A stretch of 64,000 bases of DNA from Loripinus fragilis (lineage: Eukaryota; Mollusca; Bivalvia; Lucinida; Lucinidae): assembly GCA_964019695.1 (NCBI GenBank), contig OZ026522.1:73997601-74061600 (forward strand), written 5' to 3'. Position numbers and translations under genes: made by a program. Under the pieces are notes generated by a model. It saw only the letters and a program-made list of their open reading frames with translations. It did no database searches and had not been told where the DNA came from. Below are positions 24,451-36,800 of this stretch, in pieces; within the stretch, counting starts at the first letter, position 1, and every line of letters begins with the position of its first letter.

Positions 24451-24483
24451 TATATGAATGATGAAAGGAGACTATTACAGCAG

Positions 24484-24640
24484 CCATGGCGAAAGGGCAT
24501 AATGCCATTTAAATGGCGTTTTGTTGGCGGGCCAATGATGGCCCACTTAAAATGGTATTTGGATCCTCTCTCCCCCCATCAACTGAAAAAAGTTGCCAGA
24601 GTTGGAGCCGTTTGACCCCCTTTCTGGATGCGCGCATGGA
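24484..24640. mobile_element. GGATCC-type MITE, left-truncated
   Basis: Contains the family hairpin core (GCCATTTAAATGGCGTTTTG, GGGCCAATGATGGCCC) and the right terminus CTGGATGCGCGCATG. Confidence 0.65.
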
Positions 24641-24956
24641 GGAGGTACCCGCAACATATTTAGAAGACGGCTTGTGTGCCATATGATCTGACTTCAAACA
24701 ATGAAGCCAAAGCTTTCTACATGTATAAAAAGGAACACCTTCGTCACAAAATGTTCTAAGCATTTAATTACATCCCAACATCAGGATCTTTTTTCATGAA
24801 ATTTCGAACTTAGCACAATAGCGAGCGGAGAAGGCCCAGACGTGTCTGTGATCATGTGGAATCTCGGTAGAGCCTTCACACCGGATGAACGTCGATGAAA
24901 GATGAAAGAATTTTGGCATCTAGACAAACTAAATATTTTAGATGATTCATCCCTAA

Positions 24957-25995
24957 TACCCCTATTCCACACAGGCCCCGAATCCCACGAATCGACACGA
25001 ATTGACAAATATTTTGATTCGTGTCTGACTCGTACTCAGTTCGTGAAGATCTTAACTGATTCGCACAGTCCATGTGAGTTCTTGCAATTAGTAGGTCTAT
25101 CGGGAATTCGGCTCAAAAGTTTTGAACTGAACTGCCACTAATTCCCCCATTCGAAAAATCGTGCGTGATTCGTACAAAATTTCTAAGGCATTCTTGGACA
25201 TCGTAACTGAATCGTAATCAATTCGGAGGCGTTTTTGGGCATTCATAGCTACTCTAAGCTCATTCGTGCCAATTTCGTGGGGAATCGGGAGATTAAAGCA
25301 AGCAATAAAACCAAGGAAGAGATAGAGAAGGATTTCCCTAAGATTAATTACCCCGTCACGTGCATGTGAGCAGTCCTAGAAGTTGAAACAGATTTGGCAG
25401 ATTCTGGAGCACAATCAGGATCAGTCAGTAGTTCCTGGCTGGAAATTTTGCCAATGGCGAACTGCCATATTTTTCCAAGTCAAAGAGTCCCGGTCAGGGC
25501 CTCTCGACTTTAACGTAGTTGTTTTCTATTAGCTATATAAGAAGCTGTTTTCAACACTTAAGTTGCAGGATCAATTCTACTGCTGCTTTAGGAGGAAGAT
25601 TCATTTTAGAACTGATGCCCCGAAGCATGTATGGGCCTTTTGTTATAACTAGCGTGAGAGAAAATCTCGCGAATCGTCGCGGATTTCTGTTAATTCGTGC
25701 CCAATTCGCGTTGCATTCGGCGTATTCTTAACTGATTCGTAATTGATTCCTTAACTTTCGTGCAGCATGTTCTAATGTTATTTTGCTAATTGTAGTGAAT
25801 TCTTGCGCGATTCCAGCCGAATTGAGCCAATTCCCCCGAATATTCGTAACGACATCGTATATGAATCGGGACTGACTCGTACAGCATCACTATGGGAGAA
25901 AAAAAAAATAATGAAATCTCACGAATCCCCCCGAATAAGAAAAAAATCAATTAGTGGCGATTCGGGTGATTCGTGGCCTGTGTGGAATAGGGGTA
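24957..25995. mobile_element. 1.04-kb TIR element with GATTCGT subrepeats and TAA target duplication
   Basis: Perfect 21-bp inverted termini (TACCCCTATTCCACACAGGC..) continuing with mismatches to about 40 bp, flanked by TAA on both sides (24954-24956 and 25996-25998). The interior is filled with imperfect ATTCGT/ACGAATC units on both strands and has no credible coding region. A 3-bp TAA duplication fits the PIF/Harbinger pattern (TWA), but there is no transposase, so this is a non-autonomous element. Confidence 0.85.
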
Positions 25996-26064
25996 TAAGA
26001 TGAATATCGTCATATACTATTTACAGTTATGACTTTAATTCAAACAATTTGAAGAAAAAAGTCC

Positions 26065-26371
26065 CGCATGCGCAGATCAGGGGTCCAACTCTTTTTTATA
26101 GTTGATGAGGAGAGAGGGGATCCAAATACGATTGAAAATGGATTTTCATTGCCCCCCAGCGAAAAGCCATTTAAATTGCCAGCAAAACGCCATTTTAATG
26201 GCGTTTCGCTGGTGGACCAATGATGGCCAAACATCAAGAATGCTGTCTTGGAAATTTTGTGATATCCAGGGGTGACCAGTATCGCCAAGGAGCCCTATCA
26301 CTGTCTGATATTCCAGGGGGTTCAGACCCCTGCCCCCTACCCCATATCCCCCCTCTGGATCCGCGCATGCC
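26065..26371. mobile_element. GGATCC-type MITE
   Basis: Termini GCATGCGCAGATCAGG and CTCTGGATCCGCGCATGC, with inner arms AGTTGATGAGGAGAGAGGGG and hairpin AAACGCCATTTTAATGGCGTTT. One of about ten members in the window. Confidence 0.8.
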
Positions 26372-26449
26372 TTGAACTATCGAGAATTGACCTGTTTCTG
26401 GAGCCTAATGAGCCTGCACAAGGGCTTTTAGAGGGCCTTAATGGGGTAC

Positions 26450-26645
26450 CTCTAAAATCGCTAATCAGTAAAATTTAGGCCCACAAACCGCTAATAAGTA
26501 AAATTTAAGCCCAAAAATCAGCAATCAGTAAAATTTAGGACCAAAATCGCTTATCAGTAAAAAAAAAGGCCCCAAATCGCTAATCAGTAAAATAAATGAT
26601 CCAAAATTCGTAATCAGTAGAAAAATTGACCAAATCTGTAAAATA
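26450..26645 (+). repeat. Tandem repeat, about 31-bp unit, six copies
   Basis: Unit approximating AATCGCTAATCAGTAAAATT followed by TAGGCCCA and repeated from 26457 to 26640 with increasing divergence to the right. Confidence 0.85.
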
Positions 26646-27000
26646 TCTTAGAAGACATGCCATTTGGGCGATGAAAAACTAATTTTCATGACTACTTGAT
26701 GCAAATGATATGCAGATATAACGATCAATTCTTTGTTTTATCATGTTTATTATATACTGAATTTTACTATGCAACAAAGTGTATATCAGATACAAAATAA
26801 GTCACAATATAAGCATCAAGGCGTCAACCGCAGCGAAAATCAACAACAACAACAACATCTGCATTTGTTGTCCTTGGGAATGTTTTAGAAGCCTCATTGA
26901 CAAACTGTGTAGATCAGACTGTTCCTGATGTAGGAGAGTCTGATCTGGGTCCACATGATTTGCCTGTATGCTTATAGGCAGATGTGGTATTATTTGTCTT
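26646..27000. other. AT-rich, includes palindrome relic
   Basis: No gene. A (CAA)n run is at 26844-26859. At 26908-26960, GATCAGACTGTTCC then GTCTGATCTGGGTCC is a short member of the AAACAGTGCAGACC palindrome family. Confidence 0.45.
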
Positions 27001-27004
27001 CTAC

Positions 27005-27350
27005 ATACGCAGATCCAGGAATTTTCGCCAAGGGGGGGGGGGGGGGTATGGAAGGAGGTGAGGGGATCCAGGCAGAAACAAGAAATATCTTTAAAAAAGA
27101 TATTCGGCGGCTCTCAAATACTTACAATTTAAACGCAACCAAATTCGCTGGTTTTAGACGAAATTTCCTTCCATCCCTGGAATCTAAAACCAGCGAAGTT
27201 GTGGTCTCTTTTGTTTGGTTTTGTGCACAGCTAGCTCTATGCATCTGAATCCATTTTTTTTTCAATTTAGGCATTCACCAGTAAGGGTTTGGGAACAATG
27301 TTTTAAGTCCTAAGTTTTTAAGAAAACGGGGGGGGGGGGGGAATGACAAT
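27005..27350. repeat. GGATCC-type MITE fragments and G tracts
   Basis: TACGCAGATCCAGGAATTTTCGCC followed by a G run (27031-27047) is the left end of a GGATCC-type MITE. A second G run is at 27329-27342. An inverted pair, AAATTCGCTGGTTTTAGA / TCTAAAACCAGCGAAGTT (27149-27166, 27182-27199), is a small foldback. Confidence 0.5.
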
Positions 27351-27459
27351 AAATTAATGTAAAATTAAACGTTCACTGAAACAAACCGAACACCAGAAAA
27401 GAACATAGCCAGGATCGAGGAATAAATACATGTAGGATTCAAAACTGATCGACACCCAG

Positions 27460-27902
27460 TAAGCACGTACAATCGGGCCATTATCGGCCCGCCACTGAAA
27501 CGCCATCCGAATGACGTTTTGCTGGCAGGCCGATAGTGGCCTGAGTTTGGATGCTGGCTGACTCATGCGCGGATCCAGGAATTTTTGCCAGGGGCGTCCA
27601 GGCCCGACTGCCAGAAAACAGCTCTGACGTTTTTTTCTTTCTTTTTTGTCCTCATTTTTTACTGTTTTACAGTGGCTTAATAATGGTTTATTTCAAAGAA
27701 AACTATAATTTTACAAGGTTTCGGGGGTGGGGAAGGGTGTCCAACATTTTCCAGGAGGGCCCAACCTTTTCCAGGGGGGTCAAACTTTTTCAAGGGGGGG
27801 CGAGGGGGTCCAAATACTAATTATAGAAACCCATAGAACTTGTGATTTTCCAGGAGGGGGTGCGAACCCTCTATCCCCCTCCCCTCTGGATTCGCGCATG
27901 TG
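27460..27902. mobile_element. GGATCC-type MITE with adjoining hairpin core
   Basis: Termini CATGCGCGGATCCAGGAATT at 27566 and CTCTGGATTCGCGCATGTG at 27902. Just left is another copy's core (TCGGGCCATTATCGGCCCGC, GGCCGATAGTGGCC). The interior has the family's CCAGGGGGG blocks. Confidence 0.75.
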
Positions 27903-28776
27903 ACCATTTTACTACTCGTAATTGATAGAAAAGACTTTACCGATAGTTACACTGTTCTTGTAAGAAAATGCATATGCCAGCTAGGGCAAGCCCAATCGCC
28001 TGAACCCAAAGGTTACGTGCAAATTCGCGGTTATTTTTTTTATACGCCATTGTAATGGAACAAATTAAATACACTTGTTTTTTTTTTTGTTTTTTTTTTT
28101 TTGTTTTTTTTTTAGAAATAAATGGTTTATATTCACGATTTTGGGACAATGACGCATACCCCTGGAATTGGAAATTTTAGCGCGAAAACGCCAAAAACTG
28201 CGATTTTTTAGTGTTGGTAGCTATATTGTCAAATCATAAATTACATCATATTTATCTGAATTTAGATGTACTGTTAACTTGCATGATGTATTATATGAGA
28301 CTGCACAATGTTGAATATTACCAGGGCTACCAGTCATATTTTTGAGGGTACATGACATGTATCCTCTAGGGCAAAATGTAGAGGGCACAATTTTTTAGAG
28401 GGTACATGGACCCACGGAAATTCCGACAGCTAAGCATTTTGAAAGAGCAGAGTAGGCCTAGATTTCCTATTAACTGCTAAAAAATGATTCTGCAAACCCA
28501 CCCTAAACAAATTTGAGCGGGGCTCCCCTTTACACAATTTGCATTAAAATGACTAAGTCAACACACTGAAAAAACATTTGGCAGGGGTTCCCTTATATAT
28601 CATGACTTTCCGTTCACCAGCCAACATAAATTGATTGTTGTACTTACAGGGGAAATTACCTGTTAATGCAAAGAAGTAAACCACGGCTGATATGCCGATC
28701 GTTAGAGGGCACAACACCATTGGGCCCTGATAATGCAACGACAGGATTTACATCGCAGTAGCACGACAGAGATGCC
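27903..28776. other. No recognisable feature
   Basis: Left flank of the 5-kb duplication. Contains a T/G low-complexity run (28077-28113). No gene seen. Confidence 0.45.
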
Positions 28777-29410
28777 AATAGTAGAAATGTGACCGGGGGA
28801 ACAAATAAACAAACAATTTTAATCACAATTTACTCGACAAAAAGATGTTTTTTTTCTTCGAAATTTTTTCCGACTTGAAATTTGGATTTTTCATCCGAAC
28901 ATTGGAGAAAAGAAACGTTTTGACATTGGGAATATAACCGTAAAACGGCCAAAAATAAGCCCTGCAAATAGACTTTTGTCGAAATATAAGAAACAGACTA
29001 TAATCATGTCGAGAATGGAACTTGGAAAAGTTACACATATTTTATTTAAATCGCGTGACATTACTGTAAAGTCCTTTCGGATTTAGTGGGTTAATTATTT
29101 TAAAATGCACTTCTTTGCTGTGTGCAAGGCGTGTAAACAATGATAATACAGCAATTTACAAATGCTATACATCGGGGGTTGACCTATATTCGAGATTAGG
29201 TCGTTAATACATTCAGTGCACAGACTGGTCCTCTTCCAGTTACATGTAGGTTTTTAAGTTTTGTTGAATGTTTAAATAGATTGTATGGACATTCTGAGTA
29301 TTAACCAATGAGAGCATCTTTTTCCAATTGGTGTGATGAATATTACAATTTAAGAATACTTCTGATTGGTAAATAATTTACATAAAACGTAGGTCTAAAG
29401 CGATAATAGA

Positions 29411-29432
29411 ACGGCGGCCTCTTGGCCGCCGT
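29411..29432. other. Perfect GC hairpin
   Basis: ACGGCGGCC-TCTT-GGCCGCCGT, a 9-bp stem and 4-base loop, followed by AAAAAG. An identical hairpin is in copy 2. Probably the centre of a foldback repeat. Confidence 0.5.
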
Positions 29433-30517
29433 AAAAAGCTCCATTGCCTTGAAAAAAAACCTCTGGCAAGTTATTTTTTGTTTTTAGTCCTAATCTCCAA
29501 CTTTTAAACAGTTTTACAAAGGGGGGTGGTCCGATTTTTTTGTTTGATTTGATTCTTTTCGTCCCATCAACAATCTTTCAGTTATACACTCTTGAAGGGG
29601 TCAGGGGGGGGGCTCTCGGGTAAGAAATTGATCGTTTGGTAGAGGGGTCAAGGCTCAGGCCCCCAAAAACACAAAACACTTCTAGCCCCCGGAGATAGCT
29701 TTTATACTTGGGCACTATATAATTCTGAATTCGCTCAAACGCCCGGATCTTAAAAGCTGTATTTATCTATCCCGAATCCTTAACCGGCAGCGGTTAATCT
29801 AAGAAGACAGGACGATGGCTTTAAGTCATGTCAGACAGACTGGAAGAGCTGGGGATGGAACTCAGGAACCCTGGGTACAACGCGCGCGAGTGACTATTCC
29901 ACTATTCCACTTTTAGTGACTTTCCCTGGGTAGCAACCAGCATCAGGTTGGAAGGGTTTATGACTTGTGTGTGTATTTTAGGACGGAGAACCCCAAAGGC
30001 TTAACCGAAAGTGGTTCTGGAGAACTAGGAATTATTGTTTGTGGCCGTGTTCCTTGGCTGTACCAGTACTGGCCGGGTGGGTTTGTGCTTTTTTGGTTCT
30101 TTGTCCAGGAACTCCTGGAGGCTCAACTGGCAGTGGTTCTGGTCATAAAGCGTCTCAGAAGACGAAGTCTCATCCGACAGACTTGGAGCACTAGGAATTG
30201 ACGATACATTTAAAATATTTCGAATTACAATGAACGTTTTAACTAATAAATACTTAAAAAAATACAAATATTATGATGTGATTCTTTTGTCTGAAACAGG
30301 AGAAAACACCTTTATTTTACTAAAATTTCTTTTATTTATAATCTGCGAATATAATTGTATACTTTATAAATACATCGGCTTTCATGACAGCATGAAAAAT
30401 AAATAAGATGCAGTTGTACTATTAAAGGGAGGCGATTTGAGGTTCACTGGTTCAAAGTAAGAAACAGGGCAAATACATTGCCGTATTTAATGCCGTATCA
30501 TGTGTCTTCTGCATCTG

Positions 30518-30879
30518 ATGTGCGGATCCAGGAATTTTCACCAAGTAGGGGGGGGGGGGGGGGGTGAGAGGGTCCAGGCCCACCTGACAGTAAAAAGCTT
30601 GGACAGCGTTGTTTTGTTATTTTTGTTGTTTTTTAGTCCTCACCTTCAACTTATTTAACAGTTTTACAGAGGGGACCGATCCCAGAGTCCGATGGTTTAT
30701 TTTTTGGAAAACAATAATTTTCCAAGGTTCCAGAGGGGGTCCAACATTTTACGGGGTGGGGGGAGGGGTCCAATTTTTTTCCAGGGGGGTGGGGGCGTCC
30801 AAATGCTAATTTCTGTAGAAACCTATCGAAATTGTGATTTCCCCCGGACCCCCTATCCCCTCTCTGTATCCGCGCATGT
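30518..30879. mobile_element. GGATCC-type MITE (duplication copy 1)
   Basis: TGTGCGGATCCAGGAATTTT at the left and CTCTGTATCCGCGCATG at the right, with inner TTCCAGAGGGGGTCC/CCAGGGGGG blocks and a variable G run that differs between the duplicates. Confidence 0.75.
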
Positions 30880-30982
30880 TCTGCCTTCACTTGTAGCTCG
30901 GACCCAGTAATAGATCTACATTTGTTGGTTGTGTGCAAGCTTGGTGGGACGGGACGAAGTTTTCTCTTATATACATGTGTAA

Positions 30983-31172
30983 GGGGAGGGCAGTGGCTCA
31001 GTGGTAGAGTGCTTGACTCGAGACCGAGAGGCCGCAGGTTCGAGCCTCACCGGCGTCACTGCGATGTGTCCTAGAGCAAGACACATTGATCCTAGCTTAG
31101 TGCTGGTTCAACCCAGGAAGACCCGCCCCTACATAACTGAAAAATTGTTGATGGGACGTAAAGTATCAAATC
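30983..31172 (+). mobile_element. SINE-1 (duplication copy 1)
   Basis: Plus-oriented: A box GTGGCTCAGTGGTAGAGTGC, B box GCAGGTTCGAGCC, tail ATTGTTGATGGGACGTAAAG. Tail-side flank CACACGTAGGGGGAA resembles ACATGTGTAAGGGGA before the head (possible target duplication). Confidence 0.85.
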
Positions 31173-31929
31173 ACACGTAGGGGGAACTTCTTGGTAAAAA
31201 ATCATCCTTAACACCGTTTGCAGCGAGTTCTACTTGCATGGGGGAAATTATTTATTCCCAGTAAAATTGGTGCGCCCTCTGGCGTCAAAATACTAAAGCA
31301 TATTCACTTTCGTATTATGACAACCCATTTCTGCCTTTTTACAACATACAAATGTAGTTGTGACATTTTACAACCTAGTTCTGCCTTTTTGAAACCGAGA
31401 AATGACATGATCGGAATCACGACTATTAAATTACAATTTGCATGATATAATGACACAATTTACAAAATAGAATGAAATTGCCAACATACAAAAACAAAGA
31501 TGTATGCATTGAATAATGTCGGTTTTCACCTCCCATAGTTCCCATTTGAAATAATTACACTATGTGCGTCATTTACTAAATATGGCAATACCCAGATATA
31601 CAAGTAATAGCAATGCATTTCCCGAAATATACCTGGATATTAAAATGTTGGATTTTGAGGCAAAAAAAAAAGAAACTACTTTGGCGGGTTTTATAAGTAT
31701 ATTCGACAAGATGTATGTAAAACTAGATAAAACAATAACTATAAATTTTATAAACTTTACGTGTCAGATTACAAAAACTAGGATTAATTTAATAACTAGA
31801 ATTCCGAGAATCGGATGTGTCGCCATGCCAAACAGAAGTCAAACAAGGCAAATTTGTCAAATTTATATCCAAGGCCAAGGGTTATTTTAGAGAAACTAAT
31901 AAATCACAAAACATAAATCCCATTTCTCC

Positions 31930-33195
31930 AACCCCTAAGTTCACCTTGGGTAGGGGGTGTCTGCGAGCAAAATATTTGTTACCATGTTGCTGCATTCATG
32001 ATTCCCGTAATTTGATATGAAACATGACCATGTTCTGAAAAAGTTGAATTTTGATCTTTTGACTCCATACCCTAGGGTCCTGGGGGAGGGGGTCTGCGTT
32101 CAAAATATTTGCGACCATCATGCTGCATTCATGATTTCCTTTAATTTGATATGCAACAAGGAAATTTCGGTGTCCGAACATGCTTTCTCTAGTGTCATTT
32201 GCAGGGATGACGCTAGATAAGTGCATCGTCCTTCGGATCGGGACGTTAACTGGATGTCCCCTGTGCAGGGAAGTCACTCCCTGGGCAGGTTAAAGAAACC
32301 TACAGTAATTTAGATATGGTTACTTGTAGGCTTTGATCCTGCAACCCGGAGTATACAAAGTACACCAGTATATAGAGAAAGAAAGAAAGAAACATGACCA
32401 TGTTCTGAAAAAGTTGACTTGACCTATTGACCGGGTCATGGGCATATGGGGTCTGCGGGTAAAATATTTGCTACCATGTTGCTGCATTTTGTGATTCTCT
32501 TTAAATTGATATGTAGCATGACCATATCTGAAAAAATTGAATTGTAACCTACTGACCCAATCCCCAGGGTTGGGTTTGGGATGGGTAGGGGTCTGCGGGC
32601 AAAATATTTGCTACCATGTTGGTGCATTCTTGATTCCCTTTAATTTGATATGCAACATGACTATGTTCTGAAAAAGCTGAATTTTGACCTATTGCTCCCA
32701 TACCCAGGGTCGGGAGGGGGGGTCTGCTCGCAAAATGTTTGCTTTAACATGGAAGCGGGAAACCAAGACATGGTATAGTGCCAGTCAATAGTCGAAAAAA
32801 TTGACTGGTCAATAGTTCAGTGACTCGTGACATAGCAAAAAATAGACAATTACTCCGTAAATAGACGGTTGGGTAATAATATTTGATAAACAACATGACC
32901 ATGCTCTGAAAAAGTTGAATTTTGTCCTACTGACCCCATCCCCAAGGTCTGCGGGCAAAATGTTTGCTACCATGTTGGTGCATTCTTTATTCTCTTTAAT
33001 TAGATATGTAACATGACTATGATCTGAAAAAGTTGAATTTGGACCTACTGACCCCATCCTCAGGGTCGGGGGTAGTAGTGGGGGCTGTAGGGGGTTCTGC
33101 GGGCAAAATTTTGCTACCATGTTGCTGCATTCGTGATTCTCTTTACTTTGATATGCAACATGACAGTGTCCTGAAAAAGTTGAATTTTGACCCCA
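31930..33195 (+). repeat. Diverged tandem array, about 120-130-bp unit
   Basis: Seven or more units. Each has CTGAAAAAGTTGAATTTTGA then a CCCATACCC..AGGGTC stretch, GGTCTGCGGGCAAAATATTT, ACCATGTTGCTGCATTC and TTTGATATGCAACATGAC. CTGAAAAAGT occurs near 32036, 32408, 32531, 32662, 32907, 33030 and 33172. The first part is interrupted by a SINE-2 fragment. A second copy of the array lies in the downstream duplicate. Confidence 0.85.
32165..32393 (+). mobile_element. SINE-2 fragment inside the tandem array
   Basis: GTGTCCGAACATGCTTTCTC through GGATCGGGACGTTAACTGGA to a GAAAGAAAGAAAG tail. Same sequence as the minus-oriented SINE-2 at 47864-48212, but without the tRNA-like head. Repeated at about 37239-37467 in copy 2. 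Confidence 0.75.
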
Positions 33196-33854
33196 ACCCC
33201 TAATTCCCCATGTGGTGAGACACAGGCCCTCGATCGAAAATCACGTTTGATATACTAGAGGACTTTGAAAACGCATCACCATATTTTTGCGCTTTGCTTG
33301 CAAACCGTATATGCGATTGAAAAGTTACTCGCAAGTTTTAATATGCAACCCAGAATTGGTATAAATCAGTCGTTAATTTGGCTGCACTATCACGCGACGC
33401 TGCTGATGGCGTCACATGGGTACATACAGCATCCTGCACCTTTCTGCACTTTTAAATGAAGATCTTTTGAATATTGTTTATGTTTAAACTGTGGCGAGTA
33501 TGATACCATATCGCCAAAAGAGTTTATAGACTTTTCTAATTAAAAGTAATTGATAACTTCAATATTTCGAAAATAAACGTCAAATTTGATTATCAATTTA
33601 TAGCTCCGTTTTAGAAACAGCTCCATAAGTTACCTTTATGCACGTTTTCATTACTGATATTGACTACATACACTGGCAGTCATGTGGGGAAGATGTTTTG
33701 ATGTAAATCATGGAGAAGACATGCTGTCATGTGATCAGAAACGTCTTAAAAAAAGCGTTAACGTCACTTGCACAATACAAAAGACACATAATACAAGCGT
33801 AACTTATGCATAATCTGCCATTTGTGTATGCCGTTAGCCTCTTGAAAAAGTAGA

Positions 33855-36800
33855 AATAGTAGAAATGTGACCGGGGGAACAAATAAACAAACAATTTTAA
33901 TCACAATTTACTCGACAAAAAGATGTTTTTTTTCTTCGAAATTTTTTCCGACTTGAAATTTAGATTTTTCATCCGAACATTGGAGAAAAGAAACGTTTTG
34001 ACATTGGGAATATAACCGTAAAACGGCCAAAAATAAGCCCTGCAAATAGACTTTTGTCGAAATATAAGAAACAGACTATAATCATGTCGAGAATGGAACT
34101 TGGAAAAGTTACACATATTTTATTTAAATCGCGTGACATTACTGTAAAGTCCTTTCGGATTTAGTGGGTTAATTATTTTAAAATGCACTTCTTTGCTGTG
34201 TGCAAGGCGTGTAAACAATGATAATACAGCAATTTACAAATGCTATACATCGGGGGTTGACCTATATTCGAGATTAGGTCGTTAATACATTCAGTGCACA
34301 GACTGGTCCTCTTCCAGTTACATGTAGGTTTTTAAGTTTTGTTGAATGTTTAAATAGATTGTATGGACATTCTGAGTATTAACCAATGAGAGCATCTTTT
34401 TCCAATTGGTGTGATGAATATTACAATTTAAGAATACTTCTGATTGGTAAATAATTTACATAAAACGTAGGTCTAAAGCGATAATAGAACGGCGGCCTCT
34501 TGGCCGCCGTAAAAAGCTCCATTGCCTTGAAAAAAAACCTCTGGCAAGTTATTTTTTGTTTTTAGTCCTAATCTCCAACTTTTAAACAGTTTTACAAAGG
34601 GGGGTGGTCCGATTTTTTTGTTTGATTTGATTCTTTTCGTCCCATCAACAATCTTTCAGTTATACACTCTTGAAGGGGTCAGGGGGGGGGCTCTCGGGTA
34701 AGAAATTGATCGTTTGGTAGAGGGGTCAAGGCTCAGGCCCCCAAAAACACAAAACACTTCTAGCCCCCGGAGATAGCTTTTATACTTGGGCACTATATAA
34801 TTCTGAATTCGCTCAAACGCCCGGATCTTAAAAGCTGTATTTATCTATCCCGAATCCTTAACCGGCAGCGGTTAATCTAAGAAGACAGGACGATGGCTTT
34901 AAGTCATGTCAGACAGACTGGAAGAGCTGGGGATGGAACTCAGGAACCCTGGGTACAACGCGCGCGAGTGACTATTCCACTATTCCACTTTTAGTGACTT
35001 TCCCTGGGTAGCAACCAGCATCAGGTTGGAAGGGTTTATGACTTGTGTGTGTATTTTAGGACGGAGAACCCCAAAGGCTTAACCGAAAGTGGTTCTGGAG
35101 AACTAGGAATTATTGTTTGTGGCCGTGTTCCTTGGCTGTACCAGTACTGGCCGGGTGGGTTTGTGCTTTTTTGGTTCTTTGTCCAGGAACTCCTGGAGGC
35201 TCAACTGGCAGTGGTTCTGGTCATAAAGCGTCTCAGAAGACGAAGTCTCATCCGACAGACTTGGAGCACTAGGAATTGACGATACATTTAAAATATTTCG
35301 AATTACAATGAACGTTTTAACTAATAAATACTTAAAAAAATACAAATATTATGATGTGATTCTTTTGTCTGAAACAGGAAAAAACACCTTTATTTTACTA
35401 AAATTTCTTTTATTTATAATCTGCGAATATAATTGTATACTTTATAAATACATCGGCTTTCATGACAGCATGAAAAATAAATAAGATGCAGTTGTACTAT
35501 TAAAGGGAGGCGATTTGAGGTTCACTGGTTCAAAGTAAGAAACAGGGCAAATACATTGCCGTATTTAATGCCGTATCATGTGTCTTCTGCATCTGATGTG
35601 CGGATCCAGGAATTTTCACCAAGTAGGGGGGGGGGGGGTGAGAGGGTCCAGGCCCACCTGACAGTAAAAAGCTTGGACAGCGTTGTTTTGTTATTTTTGT
35701 TGTTTTTTAGTCCTCACCTTCAACTTATTTAACAGTTTTACAGAGGGGACCGATCCCAGAGTCCGATGGTTTATTTTTTGGAAAACAATAATTTTCCAAG
35801 GTTCCAGAGGGGGTCCAACATTTTACGGGGTGGGGGGAGGGGTCCAATTTTTTTCCAGGGGGGTGGGGGCGTCCAAATGCTAATTTCTGTAGAAACCTAT
35901 CGAAATTGTGATTTCCCCCGGACCCCCTATCCCCTCTCTGTATCCGCGCATGTTCTGCCTTCACTTGTAGCTCGGACCCAGTAATAGATCTACATTTGTT
36001 GGTTGTGTGCAAGCTTGGTGGGACGGGACGAAGTTTTCTCTTATATACACGTGTAAGGGGAGGGCAGTGGCTCAGTGGTAGAGTGCTTGACTCGAGACCG
36101 AGAGGCCGCAGGTTCGAGCCTCACCGGCGTCACTGCGATGTGTCCTAGAGCAAGACACATTGATCCTAGCTTAGTGCTGGTTCAACCCAGGAAGACCCGC
36201 CCCTACATAACTGAAAAATTGTTGATGGGACGTAAAGTATCAAATCACACGTAGGGGGAACTTCTTGGTAAAAAATCATCCTTAACACCGTTTGCAGCGA
36301 GTTCTACTTGCATGGGGGAAATTATTTATTCCCAGTAAAATTGGTGCGCCCTCTGGCGTCAAAATACTAAAGCATATTCACTTTCGTATTATGACAACCC
36401 ATTTCTGCCTTTTTACAACATACAAATGTAGTTGTGACATTTTACAACCTAGTTCTGCCTTTTTGAAACCGAGAAATGACATGATCGGAATCACGACTAT
36501 TAAATGACAATTTGCATGATATAATGACACAATTTACAAAATAGAATGAAATTGCCAACATACAAAAACAAAGATGTATGCATTGAATAATGTCGGTTTT
36601 CACCTCCCATAGTTCCCATTTGAAATAATTACACTATGTGCGTCATTTACTAAATATGGCAATACCCAGATATACAAGTAATAGCAATGCATTTCCCGAA
36701 ATATACCTGGATATTAAAATGTTGGATTTTGAGGCAAAAAAAAAAGAAACTACTTTGGCGGGTTTTATAAGTATATTCGACAAGATGTATGTAAAACTAG

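Larger units (their letters stand above)
28777..33843 (+). repeat. Tandem segmental duplication, copy 1 (5067 bp)
   Basis: Direct repeat of 33855-38916, offset 5078 bp at the left and 5073 bp at the right; the change comes from a shorter G run (30547 region) and an A run. I count about a dozen substitutions by eye. The unit contains a GGATCC-type MITE, a SINE-1 copy and a diverged tandem array with a SINE-2 fragment. No convincing gene lies in it; a 108-codon open frame (31564-31890) is retained in both copies but shows no recognisable domain. Confidence 0.97.

Noticed and set aside
27551..27820. Gly/Arg-rich open frames in and near GGATCC-type MITEs (also 26955, 30609, 30651, 42634)
   Set aside because: They are translations of G-rich MITE sequence, with similar peptides (PGIFA.GG) at each copy.
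30983..31090. Possible functional tRNA genes at SINE heads (here and at 36057, 46990, 48212, 59769, 59831)
   Set aside because: A and B boxes are present, but cloverleaf pairing is poor and each is attached to a SINE body and tail with target duplications.
31564..31890. 108-codon plus-strand open frame kept in both 5-kb duplicates (also 36638-36964)
   Set aside because: Preservation follows from the very recent duplication. The peptide shows no domain, and no splice sites or codon signal support a gene.
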